Assembly: GCA_036245525.1 (NCBI GenBank)
Contig: BTPG01000007.1
Coordinates: 169,643,905-169,707,904, forward strand
DNA length: 64,000 nucleotides
Source of the DNA: Semisulcospira habei
Lineage: Eukaryota; Mollusca; Gastropoda; Semisulcospiridae
Reading direction: 5' to 3'
Below are positions 10,548 through 22,077 of the stretch, one piece after another. A model generated the notes under the pieces. That model ran no database searches, was not told the DNA's origin, and saw only the letters and a program-made list of their open reading frames with translations. The translations under genes and the position numbers were made by a program. Position 1 is the first letter of the stretch; every line of letters starts with the position of its first letter.

Positions 10548-11973
10548 TGTCACAATTTATTTTAATCATTATGCAGTATTTTCTTTCGTGGAGAACTTTC
10601 GTTCTTTGTTGTGTGTTGCGGTTATGGCATGTACTTTTTAGTGACGTCAAGAACATATGACGTAAGATGTGTGTTTGGAACATGTGACGTAGGATGTTGG
10701 TTTGAAGAGTTACGTCACTGTGAATCGTTTGGGAGACAGTCAGTCAGGAGAGATTTTTGCTCTCAGTAAAAGTTGTTTTTTTGTGAGGTGTAGTGGGCAG
10801 AGAAATGCCGTGTTATGGTCTATGGTAGAATAGACGATTGAGAGCGGAATGCTCAGTACAGTGGTACGTAAAATTTTGTAGTTTAAGAACTACGACTAGT
10901 AACCAGATCGACTGATTAGAGTAACGAGTATCGGACCTTGTCCAACGGCCAAGATGGGCAGACAGGCCTGAAACAGTCGAAGGTTTACTTCACGCATCTT
11001 TGGGTATGTATTTGTTTATTATATAGCTGATTCGCGTTTGTTAAGTAGTAGATTCGGAAAATGTATTAGTTGTTCGGCTCTAGATCTGAGATTGTATGAT
11101 ATTCTTCGCGCATCGGCGAGTTTGCGGTGTCGTCTGGCGATCGGCGCGCGGGATGAATGGAATGATCGGAACGTTTTGTAGGGCCTGTTGATTTTGAAAT
11201 GAATAATTCGTATCGTGGTGAGAGGTTATGTGTTGTGCGGAAATATGTCGTATTCGTGTGTGTGCATGATATTTCGAATTGACTGTTATTACAATATTTA
11301 TTCGATGTCGGAAACGATCGGGAATCGGCGACAACGTCTGGAAGCCGTTAACGGTCGTCATCGTTACAGTGTCGTCATTCCGGCGGAAGTAACTTTTTAG
11401 CAATGGCGGATTTCTTATGGAGAGATACGTTTTGTATGTGTTATAGATGCTTCCCTCCCCTATCACCAGCTGAGAAGTTGGATTTGTGTATGCTTCGTGT
11501 GGGAATGTGGTTAATCAACGTGGTGTGCGAGATAACAAGTTGATCCTGACGGTGTGCGTGTGGAGCTTCGACGTGTCATCGCGAGAGACAGTGCGATTAT
11601 TCGACCAGTGGTGTGGCCGAATCAACAGCAGCGACGCTACATCCATCTTTATCCACGGTCGGAGTAATCAAACTGTTTGATCGTTCGAGGATCTAAGCAT
11701 TAATTAGTGTCAGTTATTATCGACAGACATTGCGGAGATGTGACATCGTAGTGGAACAATAAGTGTAGGATGTGTGGTTAGTGCTGTGAACATTGTGCGA
11801 ATGGTTGAGGGTGTGCGTATTTTACAGGTGCATGTATGAATTGAGTGAATATTGCGTAGGTTTGTATACGTCTTGTCTATTGTTTGTCGTGCGAATGAGA
11901 AGATCAAATCATTAAAATCGAACAAATATCCAAATATTCCGAGTGGTATATATTCTTCCTCCCTGGTGTGACA
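10548..11973. mobile_element. solo LTR, 1426 bp, inside LINE-A1
   Basis: The insert starts TGTCACA and ends TGTGACA, giving the TG...CA ends of LTR elements. It is flanked by a 5-bp duplication ATCGG (10543-10547 and 11974-11978). LINE-A copy 2 carries the site once, without the insert. I see no second LTR copy and no gag or pol, so it is best explained as a solo LTR left by LTR-LTR recombination. Its transcriptional direction is not determinable because the ends are near-palindromic. It carries clustered CRE-like sites near one end. Confidence 0.8.
10642..10717. promoter_or_regulatory. cluster of four CRE/ATF-like sites in the LTR
   Basis: TGACGTCA at 10642-10649, TGACGTAA at 10658-10665, TGACGTAG at 10685-10692 and TTACGTCA at 10710-10717. 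Four matches or near-matches to the CREB/ATF octamer within 76 bp, close to one LTR end, would suit an enhancer. Activity is inferred, not shown. Confidence 0.5.
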
Positions 11974-13283
11974 ATCGGTTTTTAGTTGGAAGCCATGTTT
12001 ACCATTTTCAATAATGTACACAGCAAGCTCGTTAATCAAAAAGGAGAACAATGTCGGCGATGCTAAACATCCTTGTTTTAAACCTTGGAAACACTCAAAA
12101 TACACTGTACAATTCAGGCTGTCTCTAACACAAAATTTCACCGAGTCATACATTGCCTTCATAGCTGAAAGCATTTTGCCGCGCACTCCAGCCTTCAGTA
12201 AAATGTTCCAAAGCACACCTCTTTTAACAGTATCGAAGGCTTTGCGGAAGTCAACAAAAGCCACATAAACTTTCTTATTTTGTAGAAGTTGTTTTTGAAC
12301 AATAGCATAAAGTGTAAATATATGGTCCACAGTAGAATAGGATTTCCTAAACCCGGCTTGTGTTTCAGACAGAATATTATGTTCCTCAGCCCAGTCTGTT
12401 AACCTTCTGTTCAAAATGTAGGTATACAGTTTACTAACACAGCTAATCAGAGCAATACCACGATAATTATCTGGATTATTTACATCTCCTTTCTTGTAAA
12501 GTGGGAAAATAATAGCTTTAGACCATTCGCTGGGGAACAATCCTTTGTTGAATAAAGCATTAAAATACTTAGTGAGGAAGGAGATGATAGCTGGGTTGGA
12601 GACTTTTAAGAACTCATTTATAATTCCATCAGGCCCGGGGGCCTTTCCTGCTTTGGCATGTTTTTAAAGCAGCAATAACTTCTTCTTCTTCTATGTTAAT
12701 ATCTAGGTCATGAAATAAGGCTTCATCAGACTCAGAGTCTTTTGATACAAATACATCATTATTATTCTCCTGCTGTTCTATGTTTTCATTTAGAATGCTA
12801 GAGAAGTGATCAAACCACTGCTTCTTTGTTATATTGTTTCTTAAACGACGTTTTCTTTTCCACTTCTTTATTTCCTTCCAAAATGCCTGCGAGTTATGTC
12901 TATACTCAAGAATTTTGTCAACAGTTTCTCTCTTAAAATTAACTTCTTTAGCTCTCAGTAAACTCTTGTATTGTTTTCTCTCGTTAACAAACGTTGCTTT
13001 ATTTTCCATGGTTTTGTTTTTTGTGTATGTACGTAAGGCTTTACGCGTTCTCATTTTTGCGTCTCTGCATTCCTGGTCAAACCAAGGGTGAGTAGCGGTG
13101 TTTGTTTTGTGAGTGTTGCCTGTGGAGGAATGAAATTGTTTTGTCATGCAACTAGCAGCGTCTTTGATAGCACCTGTGAAAATGTCTAATGCACTATTAA
13201 AATCATCATCGATCTCAGCAGCAGCAGCCACTAGAGCATCCTGGAATGCAGGAGTAGCTAAACTGTCGCTGAGCGTTTGGGCC

Positions 13284-14246
13284 TTACCAGGTTCCCCAGA
13301 TAATCTTATCAAATGAAAAACACTGCGTATCGTCATCAGAAACATCGTTGTGGGGTGATACACGTACACAAGACACAGTAAGGACCAGCGGCATGTGCAC
13401 AGACTCTATCCTCTCGCCAACTTCAAGTTTGTCACACAAACAAATAAAGTCAGGAGATGCAACAAAATAATCATTAATACTACAACCAGTGGGAGAGATA
13501 AATGTCAGATGCTTTGACAGATCAGGGCTATAGAACCCATTCAAAATCATCAGTTCAAAACATGCACACAAATCTAATAGTTTTCTTCCAAATATATTTA
13601 CAGTCATATCTTCAGTAAACCGTGAAGGTTCAAATATAGCGGTATTAGTTAGTAGCGTTTCATCAGGATCAAGCTGAAACAAATATGGATTAGGCTGCAA
13701 ATCCCCAGTTCTACCATTAAAATCACCACACATTAGGAAATGAATGTCTCCAAATTGCTCGAGGGCACTAGCAAGACACTGTTCTAATTCTTCTAACAGG
13801 CAGTCGTACGGTAATTGTCTATAAAATGGTGAATCCTTGGGCGGAACATAGCACGCGACCAAAAGCACATCGCATTCAGTACCAAACAATGATCTGTCAA
13901 GTTTGAGAAAGACACTTTGAGCGCATGTCATATTCACTTTGAAAACAAACTTGGCATACACATTTTTTACTAACACAACACCACCTCCCAAGCTTCTTCC
14001 TTGACGTGACAGTTTGACTGCAGGTAAGGAAAAACACGTGAAATCAGACCAGCAGTCAGGCGGGACGAAAGCATTGTCTAAAAATGTTTCAAACAAACAC
14101 ACAATGTCATAATTACTTACATATTGTAAAAAGTCTGGATCAGATAGCTTGCTCCACAGTCCATCAACATTCCATGACAGAAAGGTAAGTGTATGCAACA
14201 CGCTATCTACTGGCTGCTCTGCAACACACGCGCGCATCGGCGACAC
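13284..14246 (-). pseudogene. LINE-A1 ORF2 endonuclease domain
   Basis: An APE-type endonuclease: SWNVDGLWSKL near the start, LFETFLD, LLVACYVPP, MCGDFNGRTGD, SINDYFV and SVHMPL carry the expected Asn, Glu, Asp/Asn and His positions. The frame breaks near 13290, where an extra C is present compared with copy 2 (GTTCCCCAG against GTTCCCAG). The domain itself is open. Confidence 0.85.
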
Positions 14247-14288
14247 ATCTCGTGCAATTGAGGTGGGAGACGCGGCTTGGCCGACATA

Positions 14289-15310
14289 TCACGGGTCACC
14301 GGGTTCGTCCCCGACCTCAATTGTAGGGGAACTGTGTGGCCGGCGCCGTTTCGCTGGTTTAGGTGAAGGCGGTAGCGGGGAGACTAAGTGTGACGCACGT
14401 GCCGGTGTCGCGTTGACCTGCTGGACAGTAGCTGCGGCGGCACAGAGTCCTTGGGTACGGTTGTCCGGTCTTCTGTTGACGTTGTCGACGCTGTTGTCTG
14501 TCGCATGGCGGCGGCCGAAGTTGTCGGTGTCGTAGTTCCGTTGCTCTAGGGGTCCAACGACGACCAGCTTGTTCCCTTTGTAATACGCCCGCATGCCTTT
14601 CTCCCGGTGCAGTCTGATCTGTTCGTGTTGCCGGTTGGTTAAGTCGCCAGCAACATTGACCCCCTTTTGCTTGAGTGCAGCACGACCCTTGGTCAGGACG
14701 TCCATCTTGTCCCTCCATCTCGCGAACTTCGCGATCATGGGGCGGGGCTTGTTGTTGGCTCTGGCACGGTTGGCTGCTACAGAAGCAAAGTCCGGTTTGT
14801 TCCCCACCCGGTGTGCGCGTACCAAATCCTCCTCAGTCTAGGTTTTACTTGGCACTGTGCCCTGCAGACATTCCAGTACTTTGATGGCACAGGAATGCAC
14901 AGGAATCGAAGGTCTCGCCTGGCGTTTCCACGATTCCAAAAAGTCGCAGGTTGTCCCTACGTGAGAACGCCTCTAGCTTGTCTAGTTCTTCCTCGTAGCG
15001 TTTCCGCAGATCTTCCATATCCTCCTGCAAGTCTTCTACAGACTCGGAAACCTCCTCCTGCTTCTCAGTCAGTTCCTTGCAGGTGTCCTCCAGGCTGCGA
15101 GCGCGTTGCTTCAAGTCAGCAATGTCGGTGCCAATCGCCTGTATAGAGGTCAACACATCAGAAAGGTCAGCACGAAGAGGGCCCTAGTTTCTCGTCAATC
15201 ACCTGTGTCTGCTTGTCGATTATACGCTGAATGTCACTGACAGTAACTAAAGGTGATGTAATTCCAGAGACCTCGGGTGAATCTGCGGATGGGGTTTCTT
15301 TGTCTGCCAT
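14289..15310 (-). pseudogene. LINE-A1 ORF1, broken
   Basis: It matches the intact ORF1 of copy 2. Lesions are a stop near 14835 where copy 2 has a Trp codon (TCTAGG against TCCAGG), an 11-bp duplication near 14885 (GCACAGGAAT repeated) and an indel near 15178. The coiled-coil region and the basic RNA-binding region are recognisable on either side. Confidence 0.85.
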
Positions 15311-15632
15311 CGTAGCACAGTTCGATTGACACAACAGTGCTGCACAGTAATACACAGTACTACACAGTACACGTAGCTGGCAGGGTTGTACTAACAGTCA
15401 CACCGACGATTGTCGTACTCAGTTCAATGGCGATACAGGAAAACCATTCGGATGGCAAAATCTGTGGTCGCACAAAGTCCAAATTTACACCGTTATGATC
15501 AGCGTAGATAGGCCAAGACACTAGTGGTAAAATCCAAACAGTAGAAGCTTGATTAGTGACGAAATCGCCTAATTTTGCTTCACTAATTGACCCTGAACTT
15601 TTTTGGGTGTGCTACATTCGTGAGCTCGAACT

Positions 15633-15654
15633 CACCCCCCCCCCCCCCCCCCCC

Positions 15655-15726
<72 letters not shown>
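15633..15726. repeat. C run and (GA)n between two LINEs
   Basis: A run of about 22 C followed by about 35 GA units. It lies between the 5' side of LINE-A1 and the 3' end of the L2-like LINE, so both touch the same array. Confidence 0.95.
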
Positions 15727-15729
<3 letters not shown>

Positions 15730-17330
15730 TATTACATAACGGTAGAAGTTTTGACAGATATAAATATGTCAATTTTCAAACTTGCCGTTGCTAACATACT
15801 ACAACATGAAATATACTGAAGACAAGCAAAAAAATATTTAACGCAAACAAAGATCATAACTAAATAAGTACAGACACACGCAGTACAGAACAGAAAATGA
15901 TACTAAGGTAACAATAAACAAATACCAAAAAAGGAAATAACACTCCTTAGCACAAATTACGTAGGGGAAAGAAAAAAAAAAAGAAACAAAACCCCACACA
16001 TATCATAGCACAGCAAAAACAAGCACAAAGTACCAAGAATCAAACATACATACACACACGTTTACAGCCGTGTAAATGCACGTACTAACATATATACATG
16101 TACATAACCTTTCGTCAAAATGACATAATAAAAAATAATATACTAAGCATTTTCCCATCAGGTATATGTGTAGTTTTGTTTTAAAGGAGGCAAGGTGGGC
16201 TAGTGTTTTTAAATGTTGAGGAAGTGAATTCCATAAAAGTGGTCCCGAAAAGGCTAGGCTTGATTTGAATAAGTCAATGCGAGGTAGTGGTAATGGAAGA
16301 GTACTGTTCCTCGAAGACCTTTCACACTGTCGTTGTGGAGTAAATTTAGCTGTTAGATACTGTGGAGCTTTCTTGTGGAGAATTTTAAACATAAGTACGC
16401 ACTTGTTGTAAACGAGTTGTTGACGAAGGCCAAGAAGTTTGAGACTTTGCAGTTTTTCAGCGGTAGGAATGGGTCTTATATCTATATTTTTAATGGCTCT
16501 TTTGTATAGTGAATTTAGTTTTTTGATATGCACATCACCGCTACCATCCCAAACAGTGGAGATGTAATCAACATGGGATCTAATGTGCGCATGAAAAAAA
16601 CATTTTTCGTGTATTTATGTCAGTCACACTTCTCAACTGTGATAAAAAAAAAATATATTTTTTGATATCTTCTTACAGATGTTAGTCACATGTTTCTCCC
16701 AACTTAGCTGCTCATCTATACGTATTCCAAGGAAGGTGAGTTCATAAACTTGTTCAATAGGTTGGCAGTTAAGACTGAGCGTTAGTGGAGGGGGGTGAAG
16801 TTGATGATTTTGTCGTGAGGTGATTAACATGCTCTTCGTCTTATCAGGATGTAGTACCATGTGATTTTTACAGCACCAATCAGAAACTTCGTGAAGACTG
16901 GATTGTAAACGACGACTAATATCATGGCTGTTCTTACCAGGAAAGTGAAGGCTTGTGTCGTCCGCAAAGAGATTACAATTAACGTTAGGGTCGTAAATAT
17001 GTAAAGGAAGGTCATTTATGAAAAGTAAAAATAGAAGGGGTCCTAGAATTGATCCTTGAGGGACTCCAAATTTAACATGGCCTTGCATAGAGTACTGACC
17101 ATGGACGTATACTTTTTGCTTTCGGTCTTCCAAATAGGATCTGAGAAAAGTTATTGTAGTTTCGTCCATGTGGTATATTGTAAGCTTATGTAAGAGAATC
17201 TCATGGTCTACAAGATCAAAAGCTTTTTTAAGATCTAGGAAAACTGCTCCCGACATTGATTTTTTATTAATTGACTCTAGCCAGCAATCTACAATATGTG
17301 TGAGTGCTGACTGGCATGAATGGGTCGGGC

Positions 17331-17334
<4 letters not shown>
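15727..17334 (-). mobile_element. 5'-truncated L2/CR1-like LINE
   Basis: The minus strand encodes RT motifs FLDLKKAFDLVDHEILL, GVPQGSILGPLLF, LFADDTSLHF and TFLGIRIDEQLSW. After a frame break near 16580 comes a C-terminal segment with LLGLRQQLVYNKCVLMFKIL and FSGPLLWNSLP, typical of L2/CR1-group proteins. The endonuclease and early RT are absent. The 5' truncation point falls at a (GA)n array (17335) and the 3' end (ATGTAATAAAGTC on the sense strand) at another (15726). It is a dead copy. Confidence 0.85.
16003..17334 (-). pseudogene. partial reverse transcriptase of the L2/CR1-like LINE
   Basis: Two open segments, about 16633-17334 (RT palm and thumb) and 16003-16533 (C-terminal domain), are separated by a frameshift and a short AT-rich interval around 16540-16640. 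The catalytic FADD is intact. The protein lacks its N-terminal half. Confidence 0.8.
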
Positions 17335-17403
<69 letters not shown>

Positions 17404-17430
17404 CGGGGAGGGGGGGGGGGAGAAAGAGAG
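17335..17430. repeat. (GA)n and G-rich tract
   Basis: About 33 GA units followed by GGCGGGGAGGGGG and GA-rich sequence. The LINE sense strand reads (TC)n here. Confidence 0.95.
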
Positions 17431-17576
17431 AGCGGCGAGTTTGCTCATTGCTGTCATCTCATCCCACTTCTTTTCTTTTTATTATAGTTCATCTTACCTC
17501 ATTTCTTCACACACATCATTTTATCAGAGGTGTGAGATAGAAATGAATGTCCTGAGCTGCTTCATCGCAACACACC

Positions 17577-17643
17577 TGTGCTGGTCTCTGATTTTGGACC
17601 TTAGGGCTTGAAACTGTAAGGTCCAAAATCACAGACCAACACA
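17577..17643. mobile_element. HP-D3 hairpin element
   Basis: TGTGCTGGTCTCTGATTTTGG and the complement of GGTCCAAAATCACAGACCAAC form the HP-D stem around a degenerate loop. Intervals 17431-17576 and 17644-17859 hold nothing else recognisable. Confidence 0.7.
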
Positions 17644-17859
17644 TGCTCGCTTCAACGTGTTTTTAATCTATGCTTTTACACTCCTTGTTGGACAGTGCTA
17701 CATATTCAGATTAAAAATCACACGCAAGTGTCAGATAAAGGTAGCCAATCTCTACAAAACTGACTCTACAAAAAAAGGACCTTTCTGCAAATCAGCCAGA
17801 CAAGTACGGATACACATTAAAATTAATCACTCCATAACCCATAACGTCCTGACAGGCTA

Positions 17860-18034
17860 CGACAGGATGTGGATCGACCATGATAGTTCATGGGTGGGGT
17901 CAGAATAGTTCGGTGCCTCTAGGCGCCAAACAATTCCAGTCGACCTGTCTCCAGAACCGTAATGAAGACCTCAAAGGATATCTTTTAAAAAAATTGCAAT
18001 TGATAATTTAATCCTCAGTGATGCAGTGAGTTAA
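17860..18034. mobile_element. HP-C4 decayed hairpin element
   Basis: The left arm GGATCGACCATGATAGTTCA is good, while the right arm is eroded (AGGCGCCAAACAATTCC). The element ends GCAGTGAGTTAA with TTAA at 18031-18034, matching the CTC.../...GAG end class. Confidence 0.6.
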
Positions 18035-18100
18035 AACTGTCACCAGCAAACACATTTTACAGTGCTAAGATTCTTCACGTAAAACGAGTTCTCAGCATGT

Positions 18101-18532
18101 CCAGCCTTTTTACCACGTTAGACGTCCCAACCCAACACTTTACCACGTTAGACGTCCCAACCCAACACTTTACCACGTTAGACCTCCCAACCCAACACTT
18201 TACCACGTTAGACCTCCCAACCCAACACTTTACCACGTTAGACTTCCCAACCCAACACTTTACCACGTTAGACCTCCCAACCCAACACTTTACCACATTA
18301 GACCTCCCAACCCAACACTTTACCACGCTAGACCTCCCAACCCAACACTTTACCACGTTAGACCTCCCAACCCAACACTTTACCACGTTAGACCTCCCAA
18401 CCCAACACTTTACCACGCTAGACCTCCCAACCCAACACTTTACCACGTTAGACCTCCCAACCCAACACTTTACCACGTTAGACCTCCCAACCCAACACTT
18501 TGCCACGCTAGACCTCTCAAATCAATACTTTC
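18101..18532. repeat. 30-bp minisatellite, about 14 copies
   Basis: The unit is TTAGACCTCCCAACCCAACA plus CTTTACCACG, repeated with few substitutions (GAC(G/C/T)TC, ACG(T/C)TA). Because 30 is a multiple of three, open frames run through it on both strands (TTLDLPTQHF one way, KCWVGRSNVV the other). Their openness follows from periodicity, and I do not call a gene. Confidence 0.9.
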
Positions 18533-18620
18533 AACAGTGCACACACGTCAGTAGGCACACGTCAAGTAGAAGACAAAAAAGCAGAGAAGTCTTTCACTCT
18601 ACGACATTCAAACTTCATAT

Positions 18621-18674
18621 TTAACTCATTCGAGACGAACGGCATCTGGATGCCGTTCGTCTCGAATGAGGTAA
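18621..18674. mobile_element. HP-B2 short hairpin element
   Basis: It has the HP-B ends TTAACTCATTCGAGAC and CTCGAATGAGGTAA, but a different stem core, GACGAACGGCATC / GATGCCGTTCGTC. Only the ends are shared with other HP-B copies. Interval 18675-19010 shows nothing. Confidence 0.75.
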
Positions 18675-19009
18675 ACAAGGTTAAGCTAGTCTTTTTCATG
18701 CTGCATCACTATGACACCCACATCACACGGCAGTTATTAAGGAGATATTTTGAACTATTAACCCGTATTGCTTGAAGAGGCTCGCTTTAACGATTAAGCA
18801 TATCTCTCAGGCTGGTTCAAAGAGGGCCAGGAAACCCACTGACAATTTTTATTGTAGCAATCAAAGAACCCTGAGCAAGTAATTAGGTAAATATTTTTAA
18901 AGGTCATTTCCTCAAGAAGTAATCAGTTCGAAAAGCTAGATCAAAGCAGTTTGGTTATGCAATTTCAAAGTAGCACTGAAAATGTGCGCGTTTTATTAGA
19001 GGTTTCAAA

Positions 19010-19165
<156 letters not shown>

Positions 19166-19250
19166 CAGAGGGAGACAGACAGAGATATAGAGACCAAAAC
19201 AGAGATGAAATTATTGTTTATAAACCAATTTAATATGCAGTTCCCCCTTT

Positions 19251-19402
19251 TTCTGTCGAGTGTGATCGTGTCTGACTTGATGTGAAAACGTGTTCCTTCA
19301 ATCTGTCGAGTGTGATCGTGTCTGACTTGATGTGAAAACGTGTTCCTTCAAGCTGTCGAGTGTGATCGTGTCTGACTTGATGTGAAAACGTGTTCCTTCA
19401 AT
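19251..19402. repeat. 50-bp tandem repeat, three copies
   Basis: The unit runs from CTGTCGAGTGTGATCGTGTC to AAAACGTGTTCCTTCAA. The three copies are almost identical, so the expansion is recent. The last runs into HP-B3. Confidence 0.9.
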
Positions 19403-19404
19403 CT

Positions 19405-19473
19405 AGACGTGTCGGGCACGGATACGCGGCGTTTTTCCGCGTCTCGGGATGAGCCACGTCTCGAATGCATTAA
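19405..19473. mobile_element. HP-B3 degenerate hairpin
   Basis: GACGTGTCGGGCACGGATACG and a partner with GCCACGTCTCGAATGCATTAA. The stem has several mismatches and the left TTAA is missing. Confidence 0.55.
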
Positions 19474-19541
19474 TGCAACTAAAATGCAGCTAATGCATAG
19501 ACAAATTTTACATTCTTTCCAACCCTCTACAACAGCAGTTA

Positions 19542-19626
19542 GATCGACCATGATAGTTCAAGGGTGGTGTCAGAATAGCTTGGCGCCTCATGGCACCTCC
19601 TTTGAACTGTCATCGTCGATCTGTCA
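19542..19626. mobile_element. HP-C5 hairpin, right arm shortened
   Basis: The left arm GATCGACCATGATAGTTCAA is full length. The right arm lacks the segment opposite AGAATAGCTTGG, an internal deletion that leaves CACCTCCTTTGAACTGTCAT. Confidence 0.65.
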
Positions 19627-19637
19627 TCTCAAATACC

Positions 19638-19759
19638 GTATAAGGCGACCGCCCAAGTGACTATCAAATATTGGTTGCTTTAGCGGGTCATCCGACAAAC
19701 AGAAAGAAGGCCGCTGAACCGCAAAGGGTGGTCTGTTTAGACAGATAGTCGCCTTATAC
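19638..19759. repeat. small inverted-repeat element, GTATAAGGCGAC ends
   Basis: Perfect 12-bp inverted ends GTATAAGGCGAC (19638-19649) and GTCGCCTTATAC (19748-19759) enclose about 98 bp with no other symmetry. It may be a small MITE. It occurs once in the window. Confidence 0.45.
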
Positions 19760-19914
19760 AGTTGGTCGTTTAGACAGGTTAAACCGAAGTTTATACATTA
19801 CAAGTCGAAACTCCAAGATTCTAGGTTTCTTGCGACTGTAGCGGGCACTGAACACCTACGCGCCTCTTGGAAATGAATCGAATGAGACAGGGCTGTAAGC
19901 GGATGTCATTACAG

Positions 19915-20140
19915 TTACGTGGTAGTCGTAGTCGTTGTTGGCATCCTTCTGTCTCGGAAGACAATGGAGTATATGCGCTTGCTAAGTCAGTCCGTTTTTA
20001 AGATTTGCAGTACCTGCTGTGACTAATCAGTCCAATGCGAGAGCGGCAGTGTCTGTTGCATTTGCTACAGGTGAAATGTGTGTTACTGTTGCTGTAGTCG
20101 TAGTATGATACAATCATACGCACGTAGGGTTCTTGTAAAG
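19915..20140 (-). pseudogene. RTE-like LINE 3' remnant with zinc finger
   Basis: The minus strand encodes THFTCSKCNRHCRSRIGLISH followed by Cys and a stop, the same C-terminal finger as the intact RTE-like ORF at 31031-34258 (CSHCGRTCLSRIGLRSHEQAC). Downstream is the short 3' UTR. The upstream border with unrelated sequence is not exact. Confidence 0.7.
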
Positions 20141-21181
20141 AAACTTCGCTCAACTGCAACTCGTCACACGTGGCACAAGGTTGTAGACCACATTGGAGTA
20201 ACAGTTCCAACAGTACTTTATTCTCAAGATGCAATCTCCGCACAATGCATCCACAACTGCATCTACATGTTGGTACACTGTCTCTCTACAATGCATCAAC
20301 ACTTTTGACACACTGCATCTCTCATACAATGCACACACATAATTCGCTGACAACCCCTTTTATACTATACAGATTTCCAGAACAATCCGGCAAACAATAC
20401 AACTCAACCAATCAGAAAGAAAACGTAACCAAAACTCATCAATATTCATGTGAAAGAACACTCTAGATCTGCCTACAACTTCTACAAACTTCGACTAATT
20501 CCAGAAAATCAGTGATTTCCGTAATTGTTGCTAACTGTAGCGAAACGTATTTACTTTGACGCCATATCTGAGTTCACTAGAAAGATCGAGACCCTGCTCG
20601 AACCTTCCAGTCTAATGTAGGTTAAAGTTTACAACATTGTAGCGAGAATACGCGTCACAACAAAAATCGATCGCAATTCTCCGTGCAAAAGAAAATGAAT
20701 CCTACTACAACGGTATGTAATTCTTATCCAAAATAACTTAAATGAATATCGGATCTTTCCTGTGATCAACACACACATGCTCTCAAAAGAATAACACAAC
20801 CACAAACGTGACTCCGACAACAATATCTTCAATTACTAAAACCTTCCTTCTGGAACCGCCGGCCCACCCCTCCCCACCCCTCCCACACACACATCCTCCC
20901 TCTCTCTCCCCCCCCCCCCCCCCCTCCTTCAATAACGTAATAACACCCGGACATGATTTCCCTGTAGAGTTTGAACAGTGCGTATTATTTCCTGTTCATC
21001 GCGCCGATAAACATTTTGTTCGGTTCCCGTGTTAGCCTCTTGATGGCCACATCAAACGCTGTCCTTCTAATTAGCTTTTTTCCCCCTTTTTGTTCGTGCC
21101 TTCAGCAGACTTCTTTTTCTTCAGCATTTCTCGTAGATTGAACCAGGAAGACTGCCGAGAAAATGTCAGCCCGATCCAACT
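20141..21181. other. no gene seen
   Basis: A pyrimidine-rich tract with a C run at 20860-20935. The remainder is AT-rich with no domain, hairpin or known repeat that I can support. Confidence 0.5.
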
Positions 21182-21345
21182 GCAAGAGACATAGATCCTC
21201 ATGAGCCCCCGCAGTTGCGGGGGCTCATGAGGATCTATGCCTCTTGCTGACACCACTTTGAGCCACGTTCTTGCGATGGCTGGGCGCCTGGCGTTGAATT
21301 CACGAAGACGTCAGAGACACAATCTGCGTCCACTGGCAAGAAAGT
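21182..21345. mobile_element. HP-A5 hairpin element
   Basis: The hairpin at 21182-21246 has a nearly perfect 30-bp stem (GCAAGAGACATAGATCCTCA and onward). The right flank carries TTGCTGACACCACTTTG and CTGCGTCCACTGGCA, as in other HP-A copies. Confidence 0.75.
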
Positions 21346-21405
21346 TTTCACCCGGATGACTTCACTTAAAAATCGGAAGATGTAAATTGGATCGAACTAT
21401 GCCAG

Positions 21406-21472
21406 CATGAGGGGATAGATCCTCATGAGCCCCTGCCTTTCGCAGTGGCTCATGAGAATATATGCCTCGTGC
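21406..21472. mobile_element. HP-A6 hairpin, decayed
   Basis: GATAGATCCTCATGAGCCCC pairs with GTGGCTCATGAGAATATATG. It lies 160 bp from HP-A5 in the same orientation. Between 21473 and 21736 nothing else is seen. Confidence 0.6.
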
Positions 21473-21736
21473 AGATGATCTTTTTTTTTAACTCTTACTT
21501 TTCATGTTTTAACACCGAGATGTCGAATTTTACACTTGAGCTGGCAATTTATACGCTCGTCTCTGAAATCGAAAGATATGAAATCATACCAGAAATGTTC
21601 ATGAAATATTTACGTATGCACCCATCCCGTCAACTCCATAAGCTCTTGAAGAAAAATCATAAGCGTGCCCTTTTCTTTTTTTTAAATCTGGTTTGTTTGT
21701 AATGATTCTGAAAAAATAATGTTGGTCCTTTCTTCT

Positions 21737-21828
21737 TTAACCCTTTGGCTGTCGGTAGCGATTTCGGTCGAGGTGATTTGTGCACGAATCACCTCGACCA
21801 AAATCGCTACCGACACGCAAATGGTTAA
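21737..21828. mobile_element. HP-H hairpin element with intact TTAA on both sides
   Basis: TTAA at 21737-21740 and 21825-21828 brackets 84 bp. Ends are CCCTTTGGCTG and CACGCAAATGG. The stem pairs GTCGGTAGCGATTT and GGTCGAGGTGATT with their complements around an 8-bp loop, with one bulge. It has the same end motif as HP-C1, HP-C10 and HP-M, but a unique core. Confidence 0.85.
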
Positions 21829-22077
21829 TTATTGTTATAATTTAATTGCAGATTACATTAGACTTATGAGTTTTGTGGTGTGTTTTTAAAAAAATAGCAA
21901 CAGAATAGAAATAATATGCTTTTCAATATTCATATTATTTCTTTCTTAAGCTGACTGCCTTTTTTGTTGTTGTTGTAAACTATGCTTTGATAAATTAGCA
22001 CGAAGGTGCAGCATCCCCAGCATGTCTTGTTGTATTTTGCCTATTAGACTTGGGCTGGCGTCATAAATCAATATTCT

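Larger units (their letters stand above)
10312..13283 (-). pseudogene. LINE-A1 ORF2 reverse transcriptase part, split by solo LTR
   Basis: RT motifs on the minus strand include NPDNYRGIALIS, AGFRKSYSTVDHIF, FVDFRKAFDTV, GLKQGCLASPTLF and FADDIALF. The solo LTR (10548-11973) separates the last of these from the rest. Near 12655 the sequence GGCATGTTTTTAAAGC differs in length from copy 2 and breaks the frame. The linker from 12700 to 13280 is lysine-rich and matches copy 2. Confidence 0.85.

Noticed and set aside
11080..11466. 128-codon minus-strand frame inside the LTR
   Set aside because: No recognisable domain and low-quality composition; probably chance.
10548..11973. Full short LTR retrotransposon
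   Set aside because: No internal pair of LTRs and no gag/pol motif, so a solo LTR fits better.
18075..18624. Repeat protein gene in the 30-bp minisatellite
   Set aside because: Open on both strands to the same extent, with no start context or splice evidence.
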